Shown here one piece after another: positions 8,668-17,855 of a stretch of DNA of 64,000 bases; the first letter of the stretch is position 1, and the number at the start of each line of letters is the position of its first letter. The notes beneath the pieces are model-generated. The model worked only from the letters and a program-made list of their open reading frames with translations. It searched no databases and was not told where the DNA came from. Source of the DNA: Emticicia soli (GTDB taxonomy: Bacteria > Bacteroidota > Bacteroidia > Cytophagales > Spirosomataceae); the NCBI RefSeq assembly GCF_037860775.1, contig NZ_JBBEWC010000005.1, forward strand, positions 62,001-126,000, given 5' to 3'. The translations under genes were made by a program, and so were the position numbers.

Positions 8668-10155
8668 TTAGATATTTTCAAGGATACGCTCCATTGAAAC
8701 CTGGTATCCGATTTTTTCTTTCAATTCGCTGATAGAAACCCTTTCTTGTTCCATAGAATCACGGTGGCGAATCGTTACTGTGTCGTCTTCCATTGTCTGG
8801 TAGTCAACGGCAATACAAAACGGAGTACCGATTAAATCTTGGCGAGTGTAGCGTTTTCCAATAGCACCACCATCGTCATAAACAGTTCTGAAAGACGATT
8901 TTAGCGACTGCGCAATAGCTTCGCCTTTTTCAGCCAAACCATCTTTTTTCACTAATGGCAATACCGCAGCTTTGATTGGCGCTAAGGCTGGATGTAGTTT
9001 AAGATACGTACGTTCTTTTTCGTTTTCACCTTCGCCAACAGTTTCTTTTGTAAAGGCATTACAGAAAGTAGCTAGAAATAAACGGTCGGCACCTACTGAG
9101 GTCTCTACTACATACGGAATATAATTACCATAAGGCTTACCGTTTGCATCAAGTTCGGCATCAAAATACTGTTGTTTTTTCTTCGATAATTCTTGGTGAT
9201 TACGTAAGTCGAAATCAGTTCTTGAGTGAATACCTTCCATTTCACGGAAACCAAACGGGAATTCGAACTCAATATCTACAGCTGCGTTGGCGTAGTGAGC
9301 TAATTTTTCGTGGTCGTGGAATTTAAGCTTTTCAGCAGGTAAACCAACAGCTTTATGGAACTTCATACGGGTTTCTTTCCATGCACTATACCATTCCATT
9401 TCTGTTCCGGGACGTACAAAAAACTGCATTTCCATTTGCTCAAACTCACGCATACGGAAAGTAAACTGGCGAGCAACAATCTCGTTTCTGAATGCCTTAC
9501 CGATTTGCGCAATACCAAAAGGTATTTTCATACGTCCGGTTTTTTGTACATTCAAAAAGTTGACAAAGATACCTTGTGCAGTTTCAGGGCGTAGATAAAT
9601 CAAACTAGAGTCTTCTGCTACCGAACCAACTTGTGTAGAGAACATCAGGTTGAACTGACGAACCTCTGTCCAGTTGGCTGTTTTTGAGATAGGGCAAACA
9701 ATATTTTCGGCAATAATCAAATCACGTACGCCTGCCAGATCTTCGGCACTCAACAATCTGCCCATTTCGGCAAGCAATGCCTGTGCTTTTTCTGCCTCAC
9801 CGGCAGCAGTGTATTCTTCTGCTTTGCCTTCAAGCAATTGGTCGGCACGATAACGTTTTTTGCTATCTTTGTTATCAATCATAGGGTCGTTGAAACCATC
9901 AACGTGCCCTGATGCCTTCCAGGTAAGAGGATGCATAAAAATTGCAGCATCAATACCCACAATATTATCGTGCAGCTGAGTCATGGCTTTCCACCATGCT
10001 GTTTTCAAGTTATTTTTAAGCTCTACACCGTTTTGTCCGTAGTCATAAACTGCTTGAAGCCCATCATAGATTTCAGATGAAGGAAACACAAAGCCGTACT
10101 CCTTGGCATGAGAAATAATATCTTGCAGTGAATTTGTTAGTGCTGGTTTGCTCAT
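8668..10155 (-). CDS. glyS: Glycyl-tRNA synthetase, dimeric class II type
   Basis: Charges tRNA-Gly with glycine in the cytosol. The 495-residue single-chain form belongs to the alpha2 GlyRS type and is unrelated to the GlyQ/GlyS tetramer. Class II motifs are readable: motif 2 in FRNEIVARQFTFRMREFEQ with the preceding LRPETAQGIF, and motif 3 in VGADRLFLATF. The N-terminus SLQDIISHAKEYGFVFPSSE is the usual start of the bacterial enzyme. The C-terminal anticodon-binding domain (about 370-490) contains the segment DDGGAIGKRYTRQD. The start ATG lies about 40 bases after a TAATTTTG element, and transcription ends at the 8611-8647 hairpin. It is monocistronic. Confidence 0.97.
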   Translation of the reverse strand: MSKPALTNSLQDIISHAKEYGFVFPSSEIYDGLQAVYDYGQNGVELKNNLKTAWWKAMTQLHDNIVGIDAAIFMHPLTWKASGHVDGFNDPMIDNKDSKKRYRADQLLEGKAEEYTAAGEAEKAQALLAEMGRLLSAEDLAGVRDLIIAENIVCPISKTANWTEVRQFNLMFSTQVGSVAEDSSLIYLRPETAQGIFVNFLNVQKTGRMKIPFGIAQIGKAFRNEIVARQFTFRMREFEQMEMQFFVRPGTEMEWYSAWKETRMKFHKAVGLPAEKLKFHDHEKLAHYANAAVDIEFEFPFGFREMEGIHSRTDFDLRNHQELSKKKQQYFDAELDANGKPYGNYIPYVVETSVGADRLFLATFCNAFTKETVGEGENEKERTYLKLHPALAPIKAAVLPLVKKDGLAEKGEAIAQSLKSSFRTVYDDGGAIGKRYTRQDLIGTPFCIAVDYQTMEDDTVTIRHRDSMEQERVSISELKEKIGYQVSMERILENI

Positions 10156-10198
10156 TTAATTATTTTAGATAGATTTATATCTTTAATTCAAAGTCTCA

Positions 10199-10206
10199 CA
10201 AAATTA
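10199..10206 (-). promoter_or_regulatory. glyS: Candidate -7 promoter element of glyS
   Basis: On the minus strand TAATTTTG matches TAnnTTTG, 43 bases before the glyS ATG. No -33 TTTG at standard spacing was found. Confidence 0.35.
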
Positions 10207-10239
10207 GCGAAAACCTCGCAAATACATTACCTATCTTAT

Positions 10240-10247
10240 TATTTTTG
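10240..10247 (+). promoter_or_regulatory. Candidate -7 promoter element of the HhH gene
   Basis: TATTTTTG matches TAnnTTTG, placing transcription start near 10254. That is the position of the TTG that would begin the longest ORF version, so a later start codon is more likely. Confidence 0.33.
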
Positions 10248-10272
10248 GCATAATTTGTATGTGACTAAGTTT

Positions 10273-11232
10273 ATGAATCGAATTTTAAAGTTTATCCGGG
10301 CATCATTAAGTATGACTTCGCACGAAGCCAAAGGAGTAGTAATGGCTTTTGGTATTATTATTTGTGCACTGTTTGTTATGTGGGGCGCCGACTATTTTTT
10401 CAGTCAGAAACCACAAAATCTGGTGATTTCGTCGCCAAAAATGTTAGATAGCCTCACAGTTGCAGTAGATAAGCAGACAACACAGTATAGCAATCAAGGT
10501 CAGTTTAAATCTGGTTTTACCGATAGTCCGGGCAAAACGCATAAATACTTTAATTTCGACCCTAATACTGCCACAGTTGCTCAGTTGGAAGAATTAGGAC
10601 TCCCAAAGTTTATAGCCGAGCGTATTGATAAATACAGAAGTAAGGGCGGTAAATTCAGAAAAAAAGAAGATTTAGCTAAAATCTATGGGCTGTATCCTGA
10701 AACCTACGAGCGTTTAGAGCCTTATATTACCCTGCCTTCGGCCGAGGAAGAATCAGTTCATACGCCGCAGGCCGAAATTATTGCTCAACCTATTGCTACA
10801 GAAAAACCAGTAGCAGCTACGCCTAAGAAAACAGAAACACTTGCTAAATTTGACTTGAATACAGCCGATACTACACAATTGAAGTTAATCAGAGGTATTG
10901 GCTCTGGCTATGCCAAGCGAATTGTGAAGTTCAGAGATATACTAGGTGGCTTTGCCAATGCCGAGCAGGTAAGAGAAACTTATGGTTTACCCACCGAAAC
11001 GGCAGATGAATTGTTAAAATATGGATACGTAGGCGGAAATATCAAGAAATTGAAAATTAATCAGATAGCTATTTCAGATTTACGGCACCCATATCTGAAA
11101 TTTGCTCAGGCAAGGGCTATTATTGCGTATCGTGAGCAGCACGGCAATTATAAATCAATTGATGATTTAAAACAGATAAAAATAATAGATGAAGCTACGA
11201 TTCAGAAGCTAGAACCTTACATTGAGTTTTAA
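10273..11232 (+). CDS. Membrane-anchored protein with three ComEA-like HhH repeats
   Basis: A 319-residue protein with one N-terminal transmembrane helix (about residues 18-38) and three helix-hairpin-helix units. Unit 1 has FDPNTATVAQLEELGLPKF. Unit 2 has FDLNTADTTQLKLIRGIG and is the most canonical, with the GIGxxxAxRI hairpin. Unit 3 is the degenerate C-terminal one (LKINQIAISDLRHPYLKF). A Pro/Thr/Lys-rich linker separates units 1 and 2. ComEA-type HhH domains bind DNA, so a role in envelope DNA handling or uptake is plausible but unproven. The frame also offers TTG 10255 and GTG 10261; ATG 10273 was chosen because a -7 element ends at 10247. Confidence 0.85.
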   Translation: MNRILKFIRASLSMTSHEAKGVVMAFGIIICALFVMWGADYFFSQKPQNLVISSPKMLDSLTVAVDKQTTQYSNQGQFKSGFTDSPGKTHKYFNFDPNTATVAQLEELGLPKFIAERIDKYRSKGGKFRKKEDLAKIYGLYPETYERLEPYITLPSAEEESVHTPQAEIIAQPIATEKPVAATPKKTETLAKFDLNTADTTQLKLIRGIGSGYAKRIVKFRDILGGFANAEQVRETYGLPTETADELLKYGYVGGNIKKLKINQIAISDLRHPYLKFAQARAIIAYREQHGNYKSIDDLKQIKIIDEATIQKLEPYIEF

Positions 11233-11239
11233 AACAACA

Positions 11240-11253
11240 GGGGCCGAAGCCCC
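11240..11253. terminator. Small GC-rich hairpin between convergent genes
   Basis: GGGGC / GCCCC stem with a CGAA loop sits between the stops of the HhH gene and the secreted-protein gene. There is no U tract, so a terminator role is tentative. Confidence 0.4.
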
Positions 11254-11262
11254 CGCTGATGG

Positions 11263-11763
11263 TTATCTTGCGTTTTTACACATTTTTACCGAATCTTCAA
11301 ATCGGTGTACCATTTCTTTTACTAAGCTCTCGTCTTGCGTATGAAGTGTAAAGCTGGTTTTGCTATCGCTATCATTGTCTTTCAGGTTAAAAGAGCCGCT
11401 TAGGTTATTATCATTTCCAAAACCCAGCTTCATTTTCATTCTGTCGGCTGGTACTTGCATTTTTAGTTCGTAGTTTCCATCTTTTTCACGTTCATAAGAA
11501 ACACGTTGTACGTCTTTTAATAACCACGAAATACTCATGCCGAAATCAACATCTGAATCCTTTGAATTCTTTGAGTCAATGTTCATATTCATCTGGCAAC
11601 CTTTAAATTTGAAAGTAGGTACACTTTCTTTGCCTTTTTCTTCTTTTACAAGTCGGTCGAGATTTTTACTGAGCCATTGTGTATTAGCCTCTAAACTTTG
11701 CGCAAAAACACTATTGGAACCTAATAGCATAAGCGTGATAATTAATAATTGTAGCTTTTTCAT
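11263..11763 (-). CDS. Exported protein of unknown function
   Basis: A 166-residue protein with a Sec signal peptide (MKKLQLLIITLMLLGSNSVFA, cleavage before QSLEAN). The mature part is charged and predicted mostly beta (FGMSISWLLKDVQRVSYERE, LKMQVPADRMKMKLGFG, SGSFNLKD, TSFTLHT), ending in a short helix. Two cysteines, at CQMN and MCKN, could pair in the periplasm. I recognise no family. It lies just upstream of nothing on its strand and is divergent from nothing obvious: the TonB-receptor terminator lies on its 5' side at 11839-11867. Confidence 0.68.
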   Translation of the reverse strand: MKKLQLLIITLMLLGSNSVFAQSLEANTQWLSKNLDRLVKEEKGKESVPTFKFKGCQMNMNIDSKNSKDSDVDFGMSISWLLKDVQRVSYEREKDGNYELKMQVPADRMKMKLGFGNDNNLSGSFNLKDNDSDSKTSFTLHTQDESLVKEMVHRFEDSVKMCKNAR

Positions 11764-11838
11764 AATTTTAAGAGAAGATTAAAAAATGTTAGTTTTCTGA
11801 TAGATGCAGATAGATGAATAAGGGTTGCGTGGCCATAA

Positions 11839-11867
11839 AAAAAGTCCTCTTTTTGGGAGGACTTTTT
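11839..11867 (-). terminator. Terminator of the TonB/DUF4249 cluster
   Basis: Perfect 11-bp stem AAAAAGTCCTC / GAGGACTTTTT (11839-11849 with 11857-11867). On the minus strand it follows the receptor stop by about 20 bases and runs into a T tract. Confidence 0.85.
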
Positions 11868-11887
11868 GCTTATAATGAAATACTTGC

Positions 11888-14275
11888 TTACATAAATTTG
11901 AAATTATACGATAAAGACACAATAGGCGCACCAAAAACCACCAGTTTGTATGGCGATACTCTCGTGCCTTCGGTTCGGATAAATATTGAGTAAGCGTTTT
12001 TCTTGCCATATAAGTTAAATACCGTAAATGTCCAGTTCCCTTTAAAGCGTTTGTCTTTCATACTTGGTTGGTAAATATTCCACGCAAAGTCAAGGCGATG
12101 ATAGTCGGGTAGGCGAGCATTATTGCGCACCCCATAATAAGGATAACTAACACCTTGATAGATAATGAAACCCTCGGGCATAGTAAATGGTCGGCCCGTG
12201 CTATATGAAAAATTGAACGAAAAATCGTGGTGTTTGCCTTGATTGATAATAACAGAAGCATTGAATGAATGCGGGCGGTCAAAATTTGCCGGATACCATT
12301 TGCCGAAGTTTATCTGTTCTCCAAAAGTACTACCTTCTGATACCAGATTAAGCGAGCGAGAGTAAGTATAGTTTATCCAGCCAGTAACTTCACCTTTTTT
12401 CTTCGAAAACATTAATTCTAAGCCATAAGAGCGGTTTTTACCTTGTAGTAGTTCCATTTCAGGATTTGAATTTAACAAGAAATCGGCACCTGGTTTGTAG
12501 TCAATAATGTTGTTGGTAGTTCGGTAATATCCTTCAACTGAAAGCTCATATACATTGCCTGGTAAATTATGGAATAGGCCGGCAGCAATTAATGAGCTTA
12601 CTTGCGGGCGAATATGCTTGTCAGAGGTTTTCCAACGAGAAGTTGGTAGAGGTGTGGTGGTATTGGTAACAACCTGCATATATTGACGCATAATGTTGTA
12701 GCCAAATTTGATAGAGGTTTTGTCGTTAATTGAATATTTCAAGCCAATCCTTGGCTCAAAACCTCCATAAGATTGTATCACTTTTCCTCTTGCAAAAGAT
12801 AGTGTATCACGTACCGATAAGGGGTCTTTAGGCTCGTTAGGCGCATATACTTGTACATCGGCAGGTCCTAAAGCATAAAACTGTGAATAACGCACACCAA
12901 TAGAGAAAGTAGTTTTAGGCGATAGAGAAATTTCGTCTTCTGCATGAATGCCTGTTTCCAGCGAATATTCTTCAGGTGTTTTTATGGCTAATACACTAGG
13001 GCTTGTGCCGGGTTGTAGTTCGCCGGGAGCTACTTTATATTTGGTAGCACTGATACCGGCCTCTATGTTATGTTTGCCAAAAGAGTAATTAAGGTTGGTT
13101 TTGGCTTGTTTGTAATTGATGTCAGATAATAAAGTAACCTTGTTGTCGGAATTAAGCTCTGGCAATAAAGTTTTCGGAACATAATAGGCCGAAACCACCG
13201 TAGTTTGGAGGTTTAGTTTAGGCGAAATTGCATAAAACCAACGTGCCGAAAAACTACGGCTTCGGTAGTCGTACTGGGTTGAGGTGGCATTTATATTACC
13301 GATACCACCTAATAATTCTGTCTGGAAAAAATCTTTGCTATAATAGCCTGAAACTGTAATTGTGTTTTTATTATCTACTCTCCAGAACATTTTCCCTACC
13401 AAATCGGCAAAGTTTGCTTTTATGCCATCTAATTTCTTTGATGCAAGCGGCAATAGAAAATCGTTGTAAGAGGCTCTACCTGATAGCATAACACCTAGTT
13501 TATCTTTTATAACAGGAATATCGAGCGACAAACGATTTGAAACTAAGCTTATACCACCATTCATTTTAAATTTATCTAACGAAGGCTGCGTCAAGGTTAC
13601 ATCCATCACAGCGGCGGCTCTGCCGCCAAAGCGGGCGGGTGTGCTACCTTTGTAAACCTCAACACCCGAGGCTGCTTCAGACGGAAATGCCGTAAACAAA
13701 CCAAACATGTGCGTAGGGTTGAAGATAGGTATATCATCTAACAAAAGTAAGTTCTGGTCGGTAGTACCACCTCTGATATTAACCCCATTTGATGCCTCAC
13801 CTACACTGGTTACTCCGGGTAGCATCTGTAAGCCTCTCAGAATATCAACTTCACCTACGGCTGCTGGTAGTTTTCGAAGGGTTTTTATATTCAGTTGGTT
13901 TACTCCTAATAAGGGGCGTTGCACATTGGCTTCTACACCTTTGCTTGATACAATAACCTCTTCAAGCTCGTTTTCTAGCCGTCCTAAAGCATAATTACGA
14001 GTCATATCTGACGAGATTTTGAAAGCATCTCTTACAGGGCGATAGCTGACAAATTTTACACTTACGGCATGCTCACCATAAGGAATGTTTATTTCAAAAA
14101 AGCCATTTTCATCGGTAACAGCACCAAACTTCCCAAAATCAATATTGATTGAAGCTTTAACTAATGGTTTACCATCAAGTGTATCTCGTACATGTCCACT
14201 GAAACGATAATAAATCTGCGCTTGGGCAGCTATGCTCAGTAGTAGAAATGAACTTATAATGTAAAGTTTTTTCAT
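11888..14275 (-). CDS. TonB-dependent outer-membrane receptor (with CarboxypepD_reg-like domain)
   Basis: Outer-membrane active transporter of 795 residues. The signal peptide is MKKLYIISSFLLLSIAAQA. A carboxypeptidase-like regulatory domain (FSGHVRDTLDGKPLVKASINI, about 22-105) precedes the plug (about 120-230: VDILRGLQMLPGVTSVGEAS, VNIRGGTTDQNLLLLDD) and a 22-strand-type barrel to the C-terminal aromatic residue (SLSYNFKFM). A longer frame reaching 14341 exists, but it would place 22 non-signal residues before the signal peptide, so ATG at 14275 was chosen. It is the last gene of the cluster, 53 bases behind a DUF4249 lipoprotein gene. The substrate is unknown. Confidence 0.92.
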   Translation of the reverse strand: MKKLYIISSFLLLSIAAQAQIYYRFSGHVRDTLDGKPLVKASINIDFGKFGAVTDENGFFEINIPYGEHAVSVKFVSYRPVRDAFKISSDMTRNYALGRLENELEEVIVSSKGVEANVQRPLLGVNQLNIKTLRKLPAAVGEVDILRGLQMLPGVTSVGEASNGVNIRGGTTDQNLLLLDDIPIFNPTHMFGLFTAFPSEAASGVEVYKGSTPARFGGRAAAVMDVTLTQPSLDKFKMNGGISLVSNRLSLDIPVIKDKLGVMLSGRASYNDFLLPLASKKLDGIKANFADLVGKMFWRVDNKNTITVSGYYSKDFFQTELLGGIGNINATSTQYDYRSRSFSARWFYAISPKLNLQTTVVSAYYVPKTLLPELNSDNKVTLLSDINYKQAKTNLNYSFGKHNIEAGISATKYKVAPGELQPGTSPSVLAIKTPEEYSLETGIHAEDEISLSPKTTFSIGVRYSQFYALGPADVQVYAPNEPKDPLSVRDTLSFARGKVIQSYGGFEPRIGLKYSINDKTSIKFGYNIMRQYMQVVTNTTTPLPTSRWKTSDKHIRPQVSSLIAAGLFHNLPGNVYELSVEGYYRTTNNIIDYKPGADFLLNSNPEMELLQGKNRSYGLELMFSKKKGEVTGWINYTYSRSLNLVSEGSTFGEQINFGKWYPANFDRPHSFNASVIINQGKHHDFSFNFSYSTGRPFTMPEGFIIYQGVSYPYYGVRNNARLPDYHRLDFAWNIYQPSMKDKRFKGNWTFTVFNLYGKKNAYSIFIRTEGTRVSPYKLVVFGAPIVSLSYNFKFM

Positions 14276-14328
14276 TGTCAGGAATCTATCAAATGATGGT
14301 AAAATGTTATAATATTCAGTTAGTAAAC

Positions 14329-15459
14329 CTAGTTTATCCACCCTTCCGGTCTGGACGGAGTACGTGTGTTACTCTCGTTGCATGGAGCTAATGGCGGGCG
14401 TGAAGTATCACTCTGTGAGGGTTCATATACAATGGGGTGGTCAACAAGCCCTATAGGGGCAGCTAAGCCTTTTGCATTTTCTCGGCTTATCCAATATCTT
14501 TTAGAACGCACACTTGTTACCATAAAAAATCCAGCCACAGCTTCATCTTGGTTACTTATATTTTTTACATTACCTATAATAGCTGCAGGCGGAGTATCTA
14601 CTAAACTACCATTGTTTTGTACCTGGTCTGCCAGTAATTTCAAATATCGGTAAGCTTCTGCAGAAATAGATTGTTGCTTAATCTCAATTAAAGCACCAGA
14701 GCTGGCATAGTAGGGGATTTTTCCGACAAGCCGACCTAAGATAGGTTTTCCATTAGAAAAAACATCAGTAAATACATTCAGGTCTTTATTATAGAACATG
14801 TCCCAGCAAGCACCATTGCATGTGTAATCATAGCTTACGTCTGAATAAGCGGTTTCTGCTTTGCAACGAGCCGGAGCAGGAGTAAGAAAGAATCGGCCTC
14901 CTATACAAGTAGCACAGATGTTTTGTCGCTCCCATAATTTCCAGGTCCACATATAATTGTTTTTCTGGTCAGCGGGGTCATTAGTATCTATATATACATA
15001 ATGGGCAGGGTTAAAACCAAGAGGTGTTTCAATGCCATCGAGCCTGAATTCGTCATATATCTGAGTAATCTCCGATGCACTAGTCTGGCGCTCCTCAGCC
15101 GACTCATATTTAGTACCATCGTCTTTCTGAAAGGCTAATTTATAAGTATCCCCAACCCTTGTATGAAACGAGATAGGCAATACATATACCCCTTTTCCTC
15201 TTTCTGTCAGCACAACCCTCTCAGTATTATTTACTATAATTTCTACTTTGGCATTTGTTACAGGAATTTCATAAAAACTATCATTGCCGCTGTAAGAATC
15301 TATAATCTTAATTGATTGCTCTCCTGATAAATCATTAATCGTTGCATCAACCGTTAGTATTTTTATTTCTTGTTGTTTTTCTAAGCTAAAAGGCTCTACG
15401 CAAGCATAAAACATCAAACAAATACTTAATAGCAATATGAAACTTTTGTTTTTGAGCAT
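14329..15459 (-). CDS. DUF4249 lipoprotein, copy 3
   Basis: A 376-residue outer-membrane-type lipoprotein of the DUF4249 family, which commonly pairs with TonB receptors in Bacteroidota; its ligand is unknown. The signal peptide ends in a lipobox (FYAC, Cys20). An N-terminal Ig-like region begins ILTVDATINDLSGEQ; the C-terminal half has the conserved LVDTPPAAIIGNVKNISN and ends RPEGWIN. A cysteine-rich insert is present at about 180-225 (CATC, then CNGACWDMFYN). It is 28 bases downstream of copy 2 and is closely similar to it along the whole length. Confidence 0.9.
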   Translation of the reverse strand: MLKNKSFILLLSICLMFYACVEPFSLEKQQEIKILTVDATINDLSGEQSIKIIDSYSGNDSFYEIPVTNAKVEIIVNNTERVVLTERGKGVYVLPISFHTRVGDTYKLAFQKDDGTKYESAEERQTSASEITQIYDEFRLDGIETPLGFNPAHYVYIDTNDPADQKNNYMWTWKLWERQNICATCIGGRFFLTPAPARCKAETAYSDVSYDYTCNGACWDMFYNKDLNVFTDVFSNGKPILGRLVGKIPYYASSGALIEIKQQSISAEAYRYLKLLADQVQNNGSLVDTPPAAIIGNVKNISNQDEAVAGFFMVTSVRSKRYWISRENAKGLAAPIGLVDHPIVYEPSQSDTSRPPLAPCNESNTRTPSRPEGWIN

Positions 15460-15487
15460 TTTATTTATTCTGAAATAGTGTTATATC

Positions 15488-16630
15488 TTAGTTTACCCAA
15501 CCTTCAGGCTCTACATTGGCTCTGAATCTGCTCGGTTTGCAAGGAGCCAATGGCGGCCTTGGTGGGTCTGGGAATACAGAGTTTGGTTCATAATTAAGTT
15601 TATGCCCCAATATACCTGTTGGTATTGCACCAGAGTTAAGCGCATTTTCACGACTTAACCAATACCTTACTGTCCGAACCCCTGAAACCATAAAAAAACC
15701 TGCAATAGGTTCATCAGGAGTCGTCATATTTGTTATGTTACCAACTATTGCCGCCGGAGGGGTATCAACAAGGCTACCAGTATTTTGGCCCTGGTCGGTT
15801 AATAGTTTCAGATAACGATATGCCGCTGGTGTAACCGACTGTTGTTTTATTTCAATTAATGCTCCTTTTTCTGAATAATAGGGTATTTTAGCCACTACAC
15901 GCCCAACAATGCTCTTGCCATTACTAAATACATCACTAAATACATTCAGGCTTGTGTTATAGAAAATATCCCAGCAATTACCGTCGCAGGCATAATCAAA
16001 GAAGGGTACTTCTTTATATTTTTCTTCATATACACATTGGCCATCGGGTGGAGGTGAAACAAAGTATCTGCCATTTGAGCAAGACTTACAGATAATCTGT
16101 TTTTCCCATAATCTCCACGACCACACATAATTGTTTTTTTCATCAGCCGGGTCGTCGGCATCAATAAACACAAAACTTGCGGGATCGTAACCGGCTCCTG
16201 TTTTTATTCCTTCCATACGAAACTCATCATATACTTTTTTTATCTCAGGCACGCTCGTCATTACTTCTTCTGCTGACTCATATTTTGTGCCGTCGGCCTT
16301 CTCAAAAAAGAGTTTATATACACTACCTTTTTTTACCCGAAACGAAGCTGGAAGCGCATACACTCCAGGACTTTTTTCTGTAAGAGAAACGGTTTCAACT
16401 CTATCAACTAATACTTCAACTTTGGCCCCTGTTACATTAAAAGAATAAACCACGCTGTTTCTGCTTTCAGATTCTGTAATGCTAAAGACCTGTTCTTCTT
16501 CTGTATCTGTAATTGTGGCATCTACAGTTAATATTTTCTGGCCATGCTGAAACGTTATTTCAAATGGTTCAACACACGAGCATATCCACAAACCCAATGA
16601 AACAATGACCCATATTTTATTTATTTTCAT
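15488..16630 (-). CDS. DUF4249 lipoprotein, copy 2
   Basis: A 380-residue DUF4249 lipoprotein with lipobox ICSC (lipidated Cys about 19). Shared features with copy 3: ILTVDATITDTEEEQ, LVDTPPAAIVGNITNM, and the ending RPPLAPC...EPEGWVN. The insert contains CKSC and ACDGNCWDIFYN, so it keeps the same four to five extra cysteines as copy 3. A TTG directly precedes the ATG; the ATG at 16630 is used. Spacing to both neighbours is under 40 bases, supporting one transcript with the two receptors. Confidence 0.9.
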   Translation of the reverse strand: MKINKIWVIVSLGLWICSCVEPFEITFQHGQKILTVDATITDTEEEQVFSITESESRNSVVYSFNVTGAKVEVLVDRVETVSLTEKSPGVYALPASFRVKKGSVYKLFFEKADGTKYESAEEVMTSVPEIKKVYDEFRMEGIKTGAGYDPASFVFIDADDPADEKNNYVWSWRLWEKQIICKSCSNGRYFVSPPPDGQCVYEEKYKEVPFFDYACDGNCWDIFYNTSLNVFSDVFSNGKSIVGRVVAKIPYYSEKGALIEIKQQSVTPAAYRYLKLLTDQGQNTGSLVDTPPAAIVGNITNMTTPDEPIAGFFMVSGVRTVRYWLSRENALNSGAIPTGILGHKLNYEPNSVFPDPPRPPLAPCKPSRFRANVEPEGWVN

Positions 16631-16664
16631 CAATTAAAAAGAGGTTTTATCAATAGTTGTATGT

Positions 16665-17705
16665 TTAATCTATCCAGCCTTCCGGTTTTGTTGGAGTGCG
16701 GGTAGGGCTTTTAAGGCAAGGATATGTAATCTGATTTGGTACTAAAACAGGCATTCGCCCTAAAAGCCCTACTGGAATTGCTTTGCCAATTCCGTTTTCA
16801 CGATTGAGCCAATATTTTTGCTTAACTACTGTTGCTACTGAAAACACGCCTCCAACAGGTTCGGTTGGGTTACTAATGTTCTTTATGTTACCTACAATAG
16901 CCGCAGGTGGCGTATCAACCAGCGTTCCGTTAGTTTGTGTTTGCTCAGTTAATAATTTAAAATAATGGTACGCCTGCTCTGATACGGCTTGTTGCCTGAT
17001 TTCAAGAAGTGCGCCATCAAACGAGTAATAAGGTATTTTAGCAATTAATTTTCCGAAAGTGGCTTTTCCGTTAGAATACACATCGCTAAAAACATTGAAG
17101 TCTTTGTTAGGAAGTATCTCCCAGCATTTATTACCACAATAATAATCGTAGTAATCTGTTTTGCAGAACCTTTGATTCTCCCACAAGGTCCAGGTCCAAA
17201 CATAGAAATCTTTTTCGTTAGGGTTGTCTCTGAAATCTAAGTAAACATAATTAGCCGGAAAATCTCTTAATTCTCCTTTGATACCATCTGCTACAAATTC
17301 ATCAAAGATTTTATCGATGGCAGCTGCTTGGCTTGTCTTTTCTTCACTTGATTGATATAAAGTACCATCAGGCATCTGAAATCTTAATTGATAAATAGCA
17401 CCAGGAGCTATGCGGAAAGAAAATGGAAGTGCATAAATACCTTTTTTTGTTTCAATTAGGTTAATGGTTTCTGTTTTGTTAACTATAAGTTCTACTTTCA
17501 GTTCTGAAAGCGGAGAGTTATAGGTATTTTCGGCAAAATTATTAGTTATGTTAATATTAATACTCTGCTCTTTGTCAATATCATTCAGATTAGCCTCAAC
17601 TACCAGATATTTTTTGTCACTGTATACATCAATCTCAAACGGGGTTACACAAGAGCCTATTACCAGCACCAAAGCAATGAGTAATATTTTTGAATGCCGG
17701 CTCAT
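16665..17705 (-). CDS. DUF4249 lipoprotein, copy 1
   Basis: A 346-residue DUF4249 lipoprotein with lipobox IGSC (Cys19). It is the most diverged of the three copies and about 30 residues shorter. The central insert is reduced to FCKTDYYDYYCGNKCWEIL, so the first CxxC pair is missing. The core is retained: LVVEANLNDIDKEQ, LVDTPPAAIVGNIKNISN and the ending TKPEGWID. It follows the first TonB receptor gene by about 150 bases on the minus strand with no strong hairpin between them. Confidence 0.9.
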   Translation of the reverse strand: MSRHSKILLIALVLVIGSCVTPFEIDVYSDKKYLVVEANLNDIDKEQSININITNNFAENTYNSPLSELKVELIVNKTETINLIETKKGIYALPFSFRIAPGAIYQLRFQMPDGTLYQSSEEKTSQAAAIDKIFDEFVADGIKGELRDFPANYVYLDFRDNPNEKDFYVWTWTLWENQRFCKTDYYDYYCGNKCWEILPNKDFNVFSDVYSNGKATFGKLIAKIPYYSFDGALLEIRQQAVSEQAYHYFKLLTEQTQTNGTLVDTPPAAIVGNIKNISNPTEPVGGVFSVATVVKQKYWLNRENGIGKAIPVGLLGRMPVLVPNQITYPCLKSPTRTPTKPEGWID

Positions 17706-17855
17706 CTTAAAAAACGAAAGAGAGGCTAAATAAATGTATTATTGACAAATATAACTATTCAATGATAGTTTAGAAATTAATAATGTGCCACGGGGGTATT
17801 TAGTAGATGAAACCCTGTAATTACACGTTGAAAAGCCCTATTTGTATAGGATTGG

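Noticed and set aside
11888..14341. Longer start of the second TonB receptor at 14341
   Set aside because: It adds 22 residues before an evident signal peptide and overlaps the end of the neighbouring DUF4249 gene.
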